Shown: positions 27,089-35,970, numbered from the stretch's first letter. The stretch: 64,000 nucleotides of DNA from UTCHB3 sp964625575 (GCA_964625575.1 CAZVBQ010000007.1:1-64000); one strand, 5' to 3'. Notes: a model not told the origin generated them from the letters alone. Numbers and translations: made by a program.

Positions 27089-27122
27089 AAGGCGGTTCAT
27101 CCTTCATCCTTCATCCCTCATC
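27089..27122. repeat. Word-H array next to the metalloprotease stop
   Basis: About four TTCATCC/CTCATCC heptamers (reverse-complement word H) run up to the stop codon of the minus-strand metalloprotease gene. Read on that gene's strand they are GGATGAA repeats directly after its stop. Confidence 0.75.
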
Positions 27123-27123
27123 C

Positions 27124-29607
27124 TTATTTCAGCAGCATCATCTTACGTGTGGAAGAAAAAGCCTTGCCTGAGGCACCCTGTGCTGTGATCGTGTAAAGGT
27201 AAACGCCGCTGTTGAGCTTTGAGGCATCAAACACAACTGAGTGTTCGCCGGCTTCCATGTACCCATCGATGAGGATGGCAACTTTTTCGCCCAGAGTGCT
27301 GAACACTTCAAGTTTTACATAACCGGCAACGGGCAACGCGTAACGCACAACGGTCGAAGGATTGAACGGATTCGGCCAGTTCTGTGAGAGTGAGAACTCT
27401 TCAGGATTGGCAAGTTCAACTTCAACTTCGTTTGAATAGCTGAATGAACCGTCGAAGTCTGACTGTTTCAGGCGATAAACAAAGATGCCATCGGCATTTG
27501 GTCTGTCGCGGAATGAGTAGTTGCTGGTTTTGGTTGTGGTACCCTGACCGTTCACGAAACCAACCTCAATAAAGTTACCATCAGCGCCTTTCCGCTCAAT
27601 CGAGAAGCCTTTGTTGTTGGTCTCTGTAGCTGTTGACCATTCGAGATTCACGGTGCCGTTCGAGGCGCTGGCGGAGAAAGAAGTGAGTTCCACAGGAACC
27701 GCCTGAGTGATCGTGAAATTGGCATCTGAAACATCGTAAAAGATGTTATCGGCGGCTTCGATATAGAGGCGCGCGGTTGTTGTCTGAACATTCGGAAGTG
27801 TGACTGAGGCAGTTCCGTTGTTCGGAAGACCTGAAGCAACATTCACAAAAGTATTGCCCTGATCGGTTGTGATCTTTATGTTAACCGTCTGGCAGCTAAC
27901 CGGTGAAACGTTTGTGCCCGCCACATCCCAGGTAACAGTTACAGGGGTTGAAGCAGGAATCGAAACATTCGTGTTCGGGTAGGTCACTTTGAATGGACCT
28001 GCCGCCGCGCTTACAGCAAAAGTGAGTTCACCGTAGGCATAGTTGCCCGCGCCCGGGTTGTTGTCACGCACGGTCATTCTGAATTTCAGGTTTCTGGCGT
28101 ACGAAGGGAGGATCTCTCCGAGTACCTGAGTACCGCTGTACACGTCGGCTCTTTTCGGGAACCAGCGTGTTGACGAGGTAACAGGATCAAAGCTTCTAAA
28201 TATCGGCGCGTTACCCGATGGGGTGTTCGGGTGTGTTGATGGACCCACGTCATATTCTTCCCAGCAGTATGTGAGAGTTGTGTTGTCAACGTCAGTAGCC
28301 GAACCGGTCAGTTTGAACGGGGTGTTTATTGGGATAGTGAATCCACCGGCGGGAACTGTCGTCACGGGTTTTTCATTGCCGTTTGAAGTGGAAACAGCGC
28401 AGCTGTTTCCCGAACCGGCAATAAAATTTGAAATCTCAATCATGCTTCCGATGTGGAAGTAGTCGTCAGAGTTGTTCTGAAGATCAGGGGCGCAGATACC
28501 GGCATAACCCATTATGGTGGAAGCACTTCCGGGCTCGAAAGCGGTTGAAGCGTTCCTCTGGCAGTTGTTGTTCTGCGTGTGGTTGGCTCCGAACTGGTGT
28601 CCCATTTCGTGGGCTACATAATCGATGTCAAACGGATCTCCGACGGGGGCCGGACCACCGGTAACGCCGCCTGCTTTGCTCGAGCCGCAAACGCATCCGA
28701 GATACGCGACACCTCCGCCACCAGTGCTGAAAACATGACCGATATCGTAGTTGGCACTTCCGATAACGCTGTTACAGTTTGTGATATTCTGACCGAGCAT
28801 TGTTGATCCGTTATTGTTCGTGTACGGATCGGTTGACGCGTTGGTGTACACGAGCAGGTTATTGTTCGCGACCAAAAGCATTCTGATGCTGAAATCCCTC
28901 TCGTAAACCTGGTTAACCCTGTTCACGGAGGTGACAATGGCAGCCATCGCGAGGGCTATGGTTCCGCCATGGAAGGCAGTGTATTCACCTGTTGCAGCCA
29001 TGGCGAGGCGATAGGTTCTAAGCGTTCCCGCTGCAAGTCTTGCTTCGGCAGCGGGGGATTCGTGCTGATCGGTGACCAGGCAGACTCCAAGCGCGCGTTT
29101 CATCGCGGAGGGAACGAACTCTTTCTTGAAATATGAAATATGATAAGTCGCGTTTCCTTTTCCGTACGGATCGATGAAAATGGTTCCTTTTTCACTAAAT
29201 ATCTGAGCGTGGAAGCCGTGCGGGGTCAGATCAAGTCTGGCTGAGTAATAGCCTTCAGTCAGCGGTTTTGCAAGATATGTATTGATCTCCGGAAATTTTC
29301 CAGCGAGTTCAGGCTCCATAACCGGGGAATTAAATATTTCAAACTTCGCTGATGTGCCGTCAGGCATGGGGAGTTCGAGCACAGGCACTCGTCCGGCAGT
29401 GAAGGAGAACTCGGCGGGTGCCTTTTTGAAAAAATCCGCGATCGCGGAGTTGTCAAGCTCAGTCAGTCTGTAGTTTTCCACAGTGATCTGCTTCTCGAGT
29501 CCAGCGGGGATGTTGCTTTTTGCCGCGTCTTTCCACGGGTTCAGGAAGAAGCCCTGCGAAAAGGTGACAGTGGCAAAAAGAGCCAGAAGAAGGAAGGTTC
29601 TTATCAT
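27124..29607 (-). CDS. Secreted reprolysin-type zinc metalloprotease with T9SS sorting domain
   Basis: An 827-residue secreted protease. A signal peptide (MIRTFLLLALFATVTFSQ) is followed by a propeptide (about 20-190) and then the catalytic domain with the metzincin zinc site H333-E-M-G-H337-Q-F-G-A-N-H343 and a downstream Met-turn-like STIMGYAGIC. A beta-sandwich region follows, then VELTSFSASASNGTVNLEWS with TATETNNKGFSIERKG, and the sorting domain with WPNPFNPSTVVRY ending KMMLLK. T9SS would export it to act on proteins outside the cell. The stretch ALPVAG in the sorting domain is encoded by copies of repeat word D (27311-27340). It is a single-gene unit. Confidence 0.92.
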   Translation of the reverse strand: MIRTFLLLALFATVTFSQGFFLNPWKDAAKSNIPAGLEKQITVENYRLTELDNSAIADFFKKAPAEFSFTAGRVPVLELPMPDGTSAKFEIFNSPVMEPELAGKFPEINTYLAKPLTEGYYSARLDLTPHGFHAQIFSEKGTIFIDPYGKGNATYHISYFKKEFVPSAMKRALGVCLVTDQHESPAAEARLAAGTLRTYRLAMAATGEYTAFHGGTIALAMAAIVTSVNRVNQVYERDFSIRMLLVANNNLLVYTNASTDPYTNNNGSTMLGQNITNCNSVIGSANYDIGHVFSTGGGGVAYLGCVCGSSKAGGVTGGPAPVGDPFDIDYVAHEMGHQFGANHTQNNNCQRNASTAFEPGSASTIMGYAGICAPDLQNNSDDYFHIGSMIEISNFIAGSGNSCAVSTSNGNEKPVTTVPAGGFTIPINTPFKLTGSATDVDNTTLTYCWEEYDVGPSTHPNTPSGNAPIFRSFDPVTSSTRWFPKRADVYSGTQVLGEILPSYARNLKFRMTVRDNNPGAGNYAYGELTFAVSAAAGPFKVTYPNTNVSIPASTPVTVTWDVAGTNVSPVSCQTVNIKITTDQGNTFVNVASGLPNNGTASVTLPNVQTTTARLYIEAADNIFYDVSDANFTITQAVPVELTSFSASASNGTVNLEWSTATETNNKGFSIERKGADGNFIEVGFVNGQGTTTKTSNYSFRDRPNADGIFVYRLKQSDFDGSFSYSNEVEVELANPEEFSLSQNWPNPFNPSTVVRYALPVAGYVKLEVFSTLGEKVAILIDGYMEAGEHSVVFDASKLNSGVYLYTITAQGASGKAFSSTRKMMLLK

Positions 29608-29792
29608 AAGATGTTCCGATATTAATTAAATGAATGAAATAAAATTTAGAAAAGTGTACAATCTGAATGTTTGTGATCTAAGAGGATGGACCGGAAGAAA
29701 GATCAATATTAAAAAACTTGCCAATTAAATTGTCGAAAAATTGCTATAAAAAAAGGAACCGAATCCAACAAAATTAATCAAATAATTGTAAT

Positions 29793-29824
29793 TTTGATAT
29801 GGAAAAGCAACTGAATTATTTCTG
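29793..29824 (+). promoter_or_regulatory. Candidate Bacteroidota-type promoter
   Basis: TTTG at 29793-29796, a 20-base spacer, then TATTTCTG at 29817-29824 match TTTG-N20-TAnnTTTG with one mismatch. The box lies about 38 bases before the ATG at 29863. This would drive the FAD oxidase-IorA-IorB operon. Confidence 0.5.
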
Positions 29825-29862
29825 TTTTACCATATTCAATATCCCCGGACCGTTAAAAGTGT

Positions 29863-31422
29863 ATGAAAGATGAATTAAATTACAAAAATTGTGATGAGAT
29901 CGGCGAAGACCTCCTCCACGATGCTTCCAATTTCAGAGGAGAATGCGACAGTTACTATCGCCCCGGGAATAGACCGGAGCTGACGACGTTGCTCATGGAC
30001 CTTTATAAAAAAGGTACAAAGATCACGATTTCAGGAGCCCGAACCGGTCTAACCGGAGGGTGCGTGCCGGAGGGCGGGGCACTGATCTCAACAGAGAAAT
30101 TAAGTGAGATAAAATCTTTCGACGAAGAGGAAGCAATCATTAATTGTGGTCCCGGGGTTTTGTTGGTGGATCTGCAGAAATATCTGCGCGAGCGGGGTTA
30201 CTTTTTCCCTGCCGACCCCACTGAAACGCTCTGCACCGTGGGAGGTGTCGTGGCAAATAACTCCTCCGGGGCGAGATCCTACAAATACGGTCCGGCACGG
30301 AATTTCGTCATGGGACTGAACATTACCATCCCTGATTGTGGCTTCACGACCTTAAAAAGAGGCGAAGTGGTTGAACGAGGAGGATATTTTACTTTCACCG
30401 TTTGGAAAACAATACTGAATCTTCCTGCCCCAAAAATCACTCCACCCCCGGTAAAGAACGCTGCCGGCTATTACTTCAAACCGGGTTGCGATCTGATCGA
30501 TCTCCTTGTTGGTTCCGAGGGTACCCTGTGCGTTTTTTCGGGCGTGAAACTAAAGGTACTGCCCCTTCCTGAAAAACTTCTTTCGTGCGTGGCGTTTTTC
30601 GGGTCGGAGGAGGGAGCATTAAGTTTCATTTCGGAGGCCAGGAGGAAAGACCCGGAGACCCGAAGACCCGGAGACCCTGAGACCCGAAAACCCTTAGACC
30701 CGGAGACCCGAAGACCCGGAGACCCTGAGACCCGAAGACCCGAAGACCCTGAGACCCGGAGACCCGGAGATGTGAGGGCGTTGGAGTTTTTTGACGGGAA
30801 TTCCCTTGAGTTCTTAAGGGGGGATTTCCCCAAAGTGCCGGAGGGGAAGGGAGCGGCCGTATGGTTTGAAGTTGAAACCACCAATGACGATTTCGACAAT
30901 GTGGTTGATGAATGGGCGGAGAGGCTTGAAAAAGCCGGGGTTTCGCTTGATGAGGTGTGGATGCCCGTTGATCCCGCGGGGATCGAAGAGATCAAGCGGT
31001 TCAGGCATGCCGTTTCATGGAAGGTGAGCGAATATATTAAAAGAAAGGGGTTGAGAAAACTCGGCACGGATACCGCAGTACCGGTAGAAGCCTTCGATGA
31101 ATATTACAACAGCGCTATCGGTCTGGTCAAAGATGCCGGAATAAAATATGTTGCCTATGGCCACTTCGGCGACTGCCACCTCCACCTCAACATGCTTCCG
31201 CGGGATGACAGCGAATACCTCCGCGGCAAGGAGATCTACCTCGAGCTGTGCCGTCGCGCCGTGAACGCCGGTGGCACTGTATCCGCCGAGCACGGGATCG
31301 GAAAATTGAAAAAAGAATACCTCAAACTTATGTACGGCGAAGAAGGGATCAGCGAAATGAGGAAGGTAAAACAATACCTCGATCCAAAATTCTTGCTGAA
31401 CCGAGGAAATTTATTTGACTGA
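29863..31422 (+). CDS. FAD-linked oxidase (GlcD/D-lactate dehydrogenase type) with repeat insertion
   Basis: A 519-residue flavoprotein of the glycolate oxidase GlcD / D-lactate dehydrogenase family. The PCMH-type FAD domain (about 35-240) has SGARTGLTGGCVPEGG and VGGVVANNSSGARSYKYGP. The C-terminal FAD-oxidase domain ends with YGHFGDCHLHLNML and GTVSAEHGIGKLKK, the metal- and flavin-side motifs of the family. It would oxidise a 2-hydroxy acid and pass electrons on. Residues 261-303 are not family sequence. They are five copies of an 8-residue unit, DPETRRPG, encoded by a 24-base repeat (word G) in what should be a surface region of the C-terminal domain. The 2Fe-2S protein gene follows after 21 bases. 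Confidence 0.88.
   Translation: MKDELNYKNCDEIGEDLLHDASNFRGECDSYYRPGNRPELTTLLMDLYKKGTKITISGARTGLTGGCVPEGGALISTEKLSEIKSFDEEEAIINCGPGVLLVDLQKYLRERGYFFPADPTETLCTVGGVVANNSSGARSYKYGPARNFVMGLNITIPDCGFTTLKRGEVVERGGYFTFTVWKTILNLPAPKITPPPVKNAAGYYFKPGCDLIDLLVGSEGTLCVFSGVKLKVLPLPEKLLSCVAFFGSEEGALSFISEARRKDPETRRPGDPETRKPLDPETRRPGDPETRRPEDPETRRPGDVRALEFFDGNSLEFLRGDFPKVPEGKGAAVWFEVETTNDDFDNVVDEWAERLEKAGVSLDEVWMPVDPAGIEEIKRFRHAVSWKVSEYIKRKGLRKLGTDTAVPVEAFDEYYNSAIGLVKDAGIKYVAYGHFGDCHLHLNMLPRDDSEYLRGKEIYLELCRRAVNAGGTVSAEHGIGKLKKEYLKLMYGEEGISEMRKVKQYLDPKFLLNRGNLFD
30646..30772 (+). repeat. Word-G tandem array inside the FAD oxidase gene
   Basis: About five tandem copies of a 24-base unit made from 8-base blocks such as GACCCGGA and GACCCGAA. 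The period is a multiple of three, so each unit adds exactly eight residues and the frame is kept. The same words in non-coding arrangement occur at about 40678-40753. Confidence 0.9.
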
Positions 31423-31443
31423 AACATACGGAGTTAACTGAAA

Positions 31444-31905
31444 ATGCCGGAATACAAACTCAATGTAAACGGAAAAATTTTAACGGCTGAAGTGGAGCCC
31501 GATACCCCCCTTCTTTGGGTGCTAAGGGACACACTCGGCCTGACTGGCACAAAATACGGGTGTGGCATCGGAGTGTGCGGATCGTGCACGGTGCTTATAG
31601 ATGGCGAGACTGAAAGATCGTGCTCGCTGCCCGTCTCAAAAGTGGGCAACAGAAAAGTCGTGACGATCGAAGGGTTTGCAGTGAACAGGAACGAACCCGT
31701 TCTTAAAAAGTGGATCGAGCACGAAGTGTCGCAGTGCGGTTACTGTCAGCCCGCCCAGATACTTACGGTGGCTGCACTTCTTCAGAAGCCGGATAAACCT
31801 GACTGGCAGGAAGTGGATACCGCCCTCACAGGCGTGATATGCCGTTGCGGCACATACCCCAGGATCAAAACGGCGGTTCAGGAACTGCTGAAAGAGAGAG
31901 GATAA
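31444..31905 (+). CDS. 2Fe-2S subunit of molybdenum hydroxylase (IorA-like)
   Basis: A 153-residue small subunit of the xanthine dehydrogenase / isoquinoline 1-oxidoreductase family. The plant-type [2Fe-2S] site is C40, C45, C48 and C60 (YGCGIGVCGSCTV). The second, all-helical [2Fe-2S] site uses C98, C101, C133 and C135 (QCGYCQPAQ and CRCGTYPRI). It passes electrons from the molybdenum centre of the next gene's product. The spacing to the large subunit is one base, so the two are surely co-translated. It has no signal peptide and is probably carried through Tat by its partner, as in other IorAB pairs. Confidence 0.93.
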   Translation: MPEYKLNVNGKILTAEVEPDTPLLWVLRDTLGLTGTKYGCGIGVCGSCTVLIDGETERSCSLPVSKVGNRKVVTIEGFAVNRNEPVLKKWIEHEVSQCGYCQPAQILTVAALLQKPDKPDWQEVDTALTGVICRCGTYPRIKTAVQELLKERG

Positions 31906-31906
31906 G

Positions 31907-34102
31907 ATGAAAAGAAGGGATTTTATCAAGATCGTTGGCCTTTCAGGCGGCGGTCTGGTGCTTGGCTCTTTCATTCCCGCCACGTTCGCCAAAGCGAGCG
32001 ACGGTATTCTCTCACCCGGTGATGACCCCAAGGGAGTCTTCAAACCGGGTCCTTTTATCCAGATCAACACTTCGGGTGAGGTGACCATTTACATGGCAAA
32101 AACCGAAATGGGGCAGGGTGTTTACACCGCGCTTCCGATGATCGTGGCAGAGGAACTGGAGGTTGACTGGGAGAAGATCAATATTGTTCAGGCTGATGCC
32201 GGGTTCGACTATGGCAGCCAGACCACAGGCGGAAGCACGAGCATTCGCCAAAGTTACGACCCCCTCCGCAAAGCGGGTGCCACCGCGCGGGTGATGCTGG
32301 TTACGGCAGCCGCCGCGATGCTGAAAGAAAACACCGGCGACCTCTATGCCGAGCTTGGATTCGTTATCAGCAGAAAGACAGGGAAGAAACTTTCTTACGG
32401 TGAACTCGCTGTTGAAGCGGCGAAACTTCCCGTCCCTGCCGATGTCCCGCTTAAAGATCCGAAAGACTACAAGATCATCGGTAAGAGCATAAAAAGGCGC
32501 GATACTCCCCCAAAACTTTACGGTGAAGCTGTTTACGGTATTGATGTCAGGCTCCCCGGGATGGTTTACGCAGCGGTGAAAAGACCGCCCGTTTATAAGG
32601 GAAAGGTGAAATCTGGAAGTATGAAGTATGATGGTATGAAGTATGACGGTGTTATTGATGTTTTTGAGATATCCACCGGCGTGGCGGTTACAGGGAAATC
32701 AACTTGGCAGGTTTTTAAGGGCGCGGAACGTGTCAAGGCTGAGTGGCTGAAGGCTGATGGCTCAGATCTGAAGGCTGATGGTTTTAACAGTGCTGACGCG
32801 GTTAAGCTCGCGTATGAGAAGATCGATCACCCTGACGGGATAATAAAAGAGCAGGGGAATGTGGTGCCGGTGTTTGAAGACAGTTCGAACACTATAATGG
32901 CAATTTATGAAGTGCCGTTCCTCTCTCACTCACCGCTTGAGCCGATGAACTGCACAGTGGAGATAAAGGACGGAAAATGCGAGATTTGGGCGCCCACGCA
33001 AAGCCCGCAAAGGCTGCGGAAAGACGCCGCGAACCTTCTCGGTATCGATGAGAAGGATGTAACAGTTCATGTAACGTTCCTCGGCGGCGGCTTCGGAAGA
33101 CGGCTCGCGACCGATTTTGGAGTTGAGGCTGTAGAGATCGCCCGCAAGACGAACGCCCCCGTAAAAGTCACTTGGACACGGGAAGATGACACCAAACACG
33201 GTATATTCCGTCCATTCGGGGTATACGCCCTCCGTGGAGTGGTAGACAGAAAAGGAAACATTCAGGCTTTTCAGCACAGGATAGCGGGACAGTCGATCCG
33301 CGCCCAGTGGTCGAAGGAGCCGCTTAAGCCGGAACAGTACGATATCGCCTCCGGTTCAACCGAGTTCCCTTACGAAATGAAGAATTTCAGGATCGAAGGG
33401 GCACTCGTTCAGACGCCCCTCATCGCCGCCGCATACAGGGCCGTGTATCACACTCAGGTTCCGTTCGCGGTCGAGTCTTTCATCGACGAACTTGCCCATT
33501 CGCGCAAGATCGATCCATTCACATTCAGAAAAAACCTGATGAAACCGGGCAGCCGCGAATTGGCAGTGCTCGAACTCGCCGCGGAAAAAGCGGGCTGGGG
33601 GAAGAAACTCCCCGAAGGCCAGGGAATGGGCATCGCCTTCTTCCAGGGTTACGACAGCTATTGCGCGCAGGTGGCAACAGTTCAAGTCAGTGGCGAGTGG
33701 CGAGATAAGAGTGGCGAGGGATCGTTGCCCGTTGCCGGTTCCCCGTTGCCCGTGGTGAAGGTGCTGAAGTATGTGGCGGTGATTGATTGCGGATTAGTGA
33801 TCAACCCCGACACGGTGAAAGCGCAGATGGAAGGGGCGATAATCTTCGCTCTTAGCGCGGCACTAAAAGGAAAGATCACAGTGAAGAACGGCGCGGTTGA
33901 ACAGTCGAACTATGACGACTATCCTGTATTAACCTTTGATGAGTCGCCTGAGATCGAAACCGTGATAATGGAGAACACATTCAAGGTTGGAGGTGTAGGC
34001 GAGCTGGGCATCGGTGCTTGTCCGGCGGCACTTGCCAATGCCATCTTTGCTGCCTGCGGCAAGCGGGCACGAAAGCTCCCGGTGGATCTCTCTAATTCTT
34101 AA
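31907..34102 (+). CDS. Molybdopterin-binding subunit of IorB/xanthine dehydrogenase family, Tat-exported
   Basis: A 731-residue large subunit of the isoquinoline 1-oxidoreductase beta type. It begins with a twin-arginine signal (MKRRDFIKIVGLSGGGLVLG), which suggests export of the folded complex to the periplasm. Family motifs include MGQGVYTALPMIVAEELEVDW, GGSTSIRQSYDPLRKAGA, FLGGGFGRRLATDFGVEAV and the C-terminal GGVGELGIGACPAALANA, where the glutamate is the catalytic base position. The reaction would be water-based hydroxylation of an aldehyde or N-heterocycle; the substrate is unknown. Three stretches look inserted and are made of repeat words: residues about 234-247 (MKYDGMKYDG), 277-292 (KADGSDLKADG) and 595-619 (VSGEWR and LPVAGSPLP). 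The 3' end overlaps the convergent EamA gene by 11 bases. Confidence 0.9.
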   Translation: MKRRDFIKIVGLSGGGLVLGSFIPATFAKASDGILSPGDDPKGVFKPGPFIQINTSGEVTIYMAKTEMGQGVYTALPMIVAEELEVDWEKINIVQADAGFDYGSQTTGGSTSIRQSYDPLRKAGATARVMLVTAAAAMLKENTGDLYAELGFVISRKTGKKLSYGELAVEAAKLPVPADVPLKDPKDYKIIGKSIKRRDTPPKLYGEAVYGIDVRLPGMVYAAVKRPPVYKGKVKSGSMKYDGMKYDGVIDVFEISTGVAVTGKSTWQVFKGAERVKAEWLKADGSDLKADGFNSADAVKLAYEKIDHPDGIIKEQGNVVPVFEDSSNTIMAIYEVPFLSHSPLEPMNCTVEIKDGKCEIWAPTQSPQRLRKDAANLLGIDEKDVTVHVTFLGGGFGRRLATDFGVEAVEIARKTNAPVKVTWTREDDTKHGIFRPFGVYALRGVVDRKGNIQAFQHRIAGQSIRAQWSKEPLKPEQYDIASGSTEFPYEMKNFRIEGALVQTPLIAAAYRAVYHTQVPFAVESFIDELAHSRKIDPFTFRKNLMKPGSRELAVLELAAEKAGWGKKLPEGQGMGIAFFQGYDSYCAQVATVQVSGEWRDKSGEGSLPVAGSPLPVVKVLKYVAVIDCGLVINPDTVKAQMEGAIIFALSAALKGKITVKNGAVEQSNYDDYPVLTFDESPEIETVIMENTFKVGGVGELGIGACPAALANAIFAACGKRARKLPVDLSNS
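33689..33756 (+). repeat. Words F and D inserted in frame in the molybdenum hydroxylase gene
   Basis: Word F (AGTGGCGAGTGGCGAGA and AGTGGCGAGGG) is followed by word D. The D part, 33722-33752, is a 31-base stretch starting TCGTTGCCCGTTGCCGG that is identical to 63532-63562 in the aceF gene. It is read in the same frame there (SLPVAGSPLP). Confidence 0.85.
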
Positions 34103-35033
34103 AGAGCATCAGCAGGGTACCTGCTACTATTATGAGGGCGGCAATTCCTTTTTTCAGGAGGCCGCCTTCATCAAATATCTTTCCCCCCACAACACTCGCG
34201 AAGAAAACCGAAAGCCTCTTTATAGCGATTACCAAAGCCACCGGCGCGATCGTGAAAGCCACTATCTGCGTGTAGCGGTAGGCGATGGTGAGGAAGGCGG
34301 TTATAAGGATGAGGGATGAGGGATGAAGGATGAAGTATGAAGTATGAGGTGTTAGTGGTGAGTGGTGAGTGGTGAGTGGTGAGGACTCAGGTATTAATTT
34401 GAAGGGGTTTGTAAATTTTGTGCGGGTGATGAACATGAGGATGGTGAAATCGATCAGGAAGAAGAGGTGTTGCATGAGCATGAATGATGAGGTGTCCATC
34501 TTCTGATCTTTGAGGAGGTATTTGTCGAGTATGGTTGAGATTGTGAAAAAAGCCAGCGCGGCAGCCACAAAAATATACTTTTTAGTCCGGAAGAAGACTT
34601 TGAAGGGTTCGATCATGTCCTTTACCGACTTCATTTCGATGAAGTAAGAACCGGAGAGGAGCAGGATCAGTCCGAGTGTCTCGTTAAGCGTCAGGGTTTC
34701 ACCGATGAAGATGAGCGCGAAAATGGCGACACTTCCGGGGGTGAGGGCAAGCAGCGGGAGCGCCGAGCTTATCTCAAGGTTTTTCAGCGAAAGCATTACG
34801 CACCAGAACGCGAAGGCCTGAAGCAGGGTTTTTACGAACATCACCCATGTCTGTTGAAATGTTACTCCCGCGGGGTCGAAACCGATCAGAAACAACAGGG
34901 ATATGAGCAAGTTAACCCACGATAGATGGAACGAGAACTCGAGGGCGTTCATCTTCGCGAGGGCTTTTTTCTGTGTTATCGCGGCGATGCTCGAGAGAAC
35001 GGCCGAAGTTAGAGCAAGACTGAACCAGATCAA
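34092..35033 (-). CDS. EamA/DMT family transporter with repeat-encoded loop
   Basis: A 313-residue permease with about ten hydrophobic helices in two EamA halves (LALTSAVLSSIAAITQKKAL at the start, FFTISTILDKYLLKD in the second half). Between two helices, at about residues 218-246, lies a non-family loop made from repeat words. It is read as SPLTTHHSPL (reverse word F) and then YFILHPSSLIL (word H region), encoded by 34298-34385. The frame stays open through it. The start is TTG at 35033 and overlaps the stop of the upstream DUF72 gene as TTGA, which implies translational coupling. The substrate is unknown. Confidence 0.82.
   Translation of the reverse strand: MIWFSLALTSAVLSSIAAITQKKALAKMNALEFSFHLSWVNLLISLLFLIGFDPAGVTFQQTWVMFVKTLLQAFAFWCVMLSLKNLEISSALPLLALTPGSVAIFALIFIGETLTLNETLGLILLLSGSYFIEMKSVKDMIEPFKVFFRTKKYIFVAAALAFFTISTILDKYLLKDQKMDTSSFMLMQHLFFLIDFTILMFITRTKFTNPFKLIPESSPLTTHHSPLTPHTSYFILHPSSLILITAFLTIAYRYTQIVAFTIAPVALVIAIKRLSVFFASVVGGKIFDEGGLLKKGIAALIIVAGTLLMLFKN
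34298..34385. repeat. Words H and F inside the EamA gene
   Basis: On the plus strand GGATGAGGGATGAGGGATGA and GGATGAAGTATGAAGTATGA (word H) are followed by four GTGAGTG heptamers (word F relative) to 34380. The block lies in the coding region of the minus-strand transporter, in a loop between membrane helices. Confidence 0.85.
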
Positions 35034-35908
35034 GAATTTTCCCTCAGCAGGCTTTCAATTTTTTGTATGGTTATAGGGGCCGAGCCCTCATAGTGGTTGT
35101 TAACATTAATGAACACTTCCGTATCCATCCCGGCGAGGGTTTTAAGAAGTTCCGCCAGTTTGTGCAACTCCTCATCCTTCGGTTCCACCACGCGGTTCCA
35201 GACACCTCCCGTTTTTTCCTCGATGCCCGAACGGTCGGGTCCGTGCAGCCGGATGATCGCCTTGCCGGGGATCAGGTGCCTGAACTTCTCAACCGTTTCG
35301 AATATCGGGGGCATGAAATAACCCTGAAGGAAGACGGGGATAGCATTCTGGTCGTGCAGAAGGGTGAAAAAATCCCTGTTCAGGTAGTAGGGGTTCCGTG
35401 ACTCAACCGCAACCGGCACTTCGCGAGGTATTGATTTAAGAAAATCCTCAAGTATTTTTAAGAAGTGGCGCTGGTCCGGCATTTTCTGCTTGTTCAGGTA
35501 CTCGAACTGAACGATCGCCGCGGCGGTCTTATTCTTAAGAGGTCCGAGACTGTCGATAAAATTCCGCCACAATTCAACAGAGAGGAAGTGAGGGTTCTCA
35601 ACCGTTTTGTTTCCCGTGTTGCGGGGGTAGTAATGGGTGAGCGAGATCGAGTTGGGTGCTTTCACGGTAAACCGGAAATCAGCCGGCGTGGCGGCATCGT
35701 AACCGGTTACATCCTTCTGCTTCGGCAGAACAACGGGAGAACCGGGGGCGAAGAGTGACCAGAACCATTGGTCGACCTCTACCGTCCGGTAAACCTTGGC
35801 GTATTCCTCGAGGTAGTTCTGTTTCTCGTGGTGGGGATAAACAAGCCCCTTCCACGATTCATATTTCCAGCTACAGGTGCCGAAGTGAAGATTTGTTTTA
35901 GATGGCAT
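35030..35908 (-). CDS. DUF72 domain protein
   Basis: A 292-residue protein counted from the ATG at 35908 (MPSKTNLHFGTCSWKY). An in-frame TTG at 35938 would add ten residues. The opening GTCSWKYESWKGLVYP, the central FRFTVKAPNSISLTHY and the IRLHGPDR...NNHYEGSAP segments near the end are hallmarks of DUF72, a TIM-barrel-like family of unknown biochemical activity found across bacteria and archaea. It is cytoplasmic. It is first in a two-gene unit with the EamA transporter, whose start overlaps its stop. The gene is divergent from the AI-2E family transporter, with about 60 bases between the two starts. Confidence 0.88.
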   Translation of the reverse strand: MPSKTNLHFGTCSWKYESWKGLVYPHHEKQNYLEEYAKVYRTVEVDQWFWSLFAPGSPVVLPKQKDVTGYDAATPADFRFTVKAPNSISLTHYYPRNTGNKTVENPHFLSVELWRNFIDSLGPLKNKTAAAIVQFEYLNKQKMPDQRHFLKILEDFLKSIPREVPVAVESRNPYYLNRDFFTLLHDQNAIPVFLQGYFMPPIFETVEKFRHLIPGKAIIRLHGPDRSGIEEKTGGVWNRVVEPKDEELHKLAELLKTLAGMDTEVFINVNNHYEGSAPITIQKIESLLRENS

Positions 35909-35970
35909 CCGATTAATTTTTATTTTAACGAGAGTCAAATTTAATCTTTTAGAACCTAATAATTTCCGAT

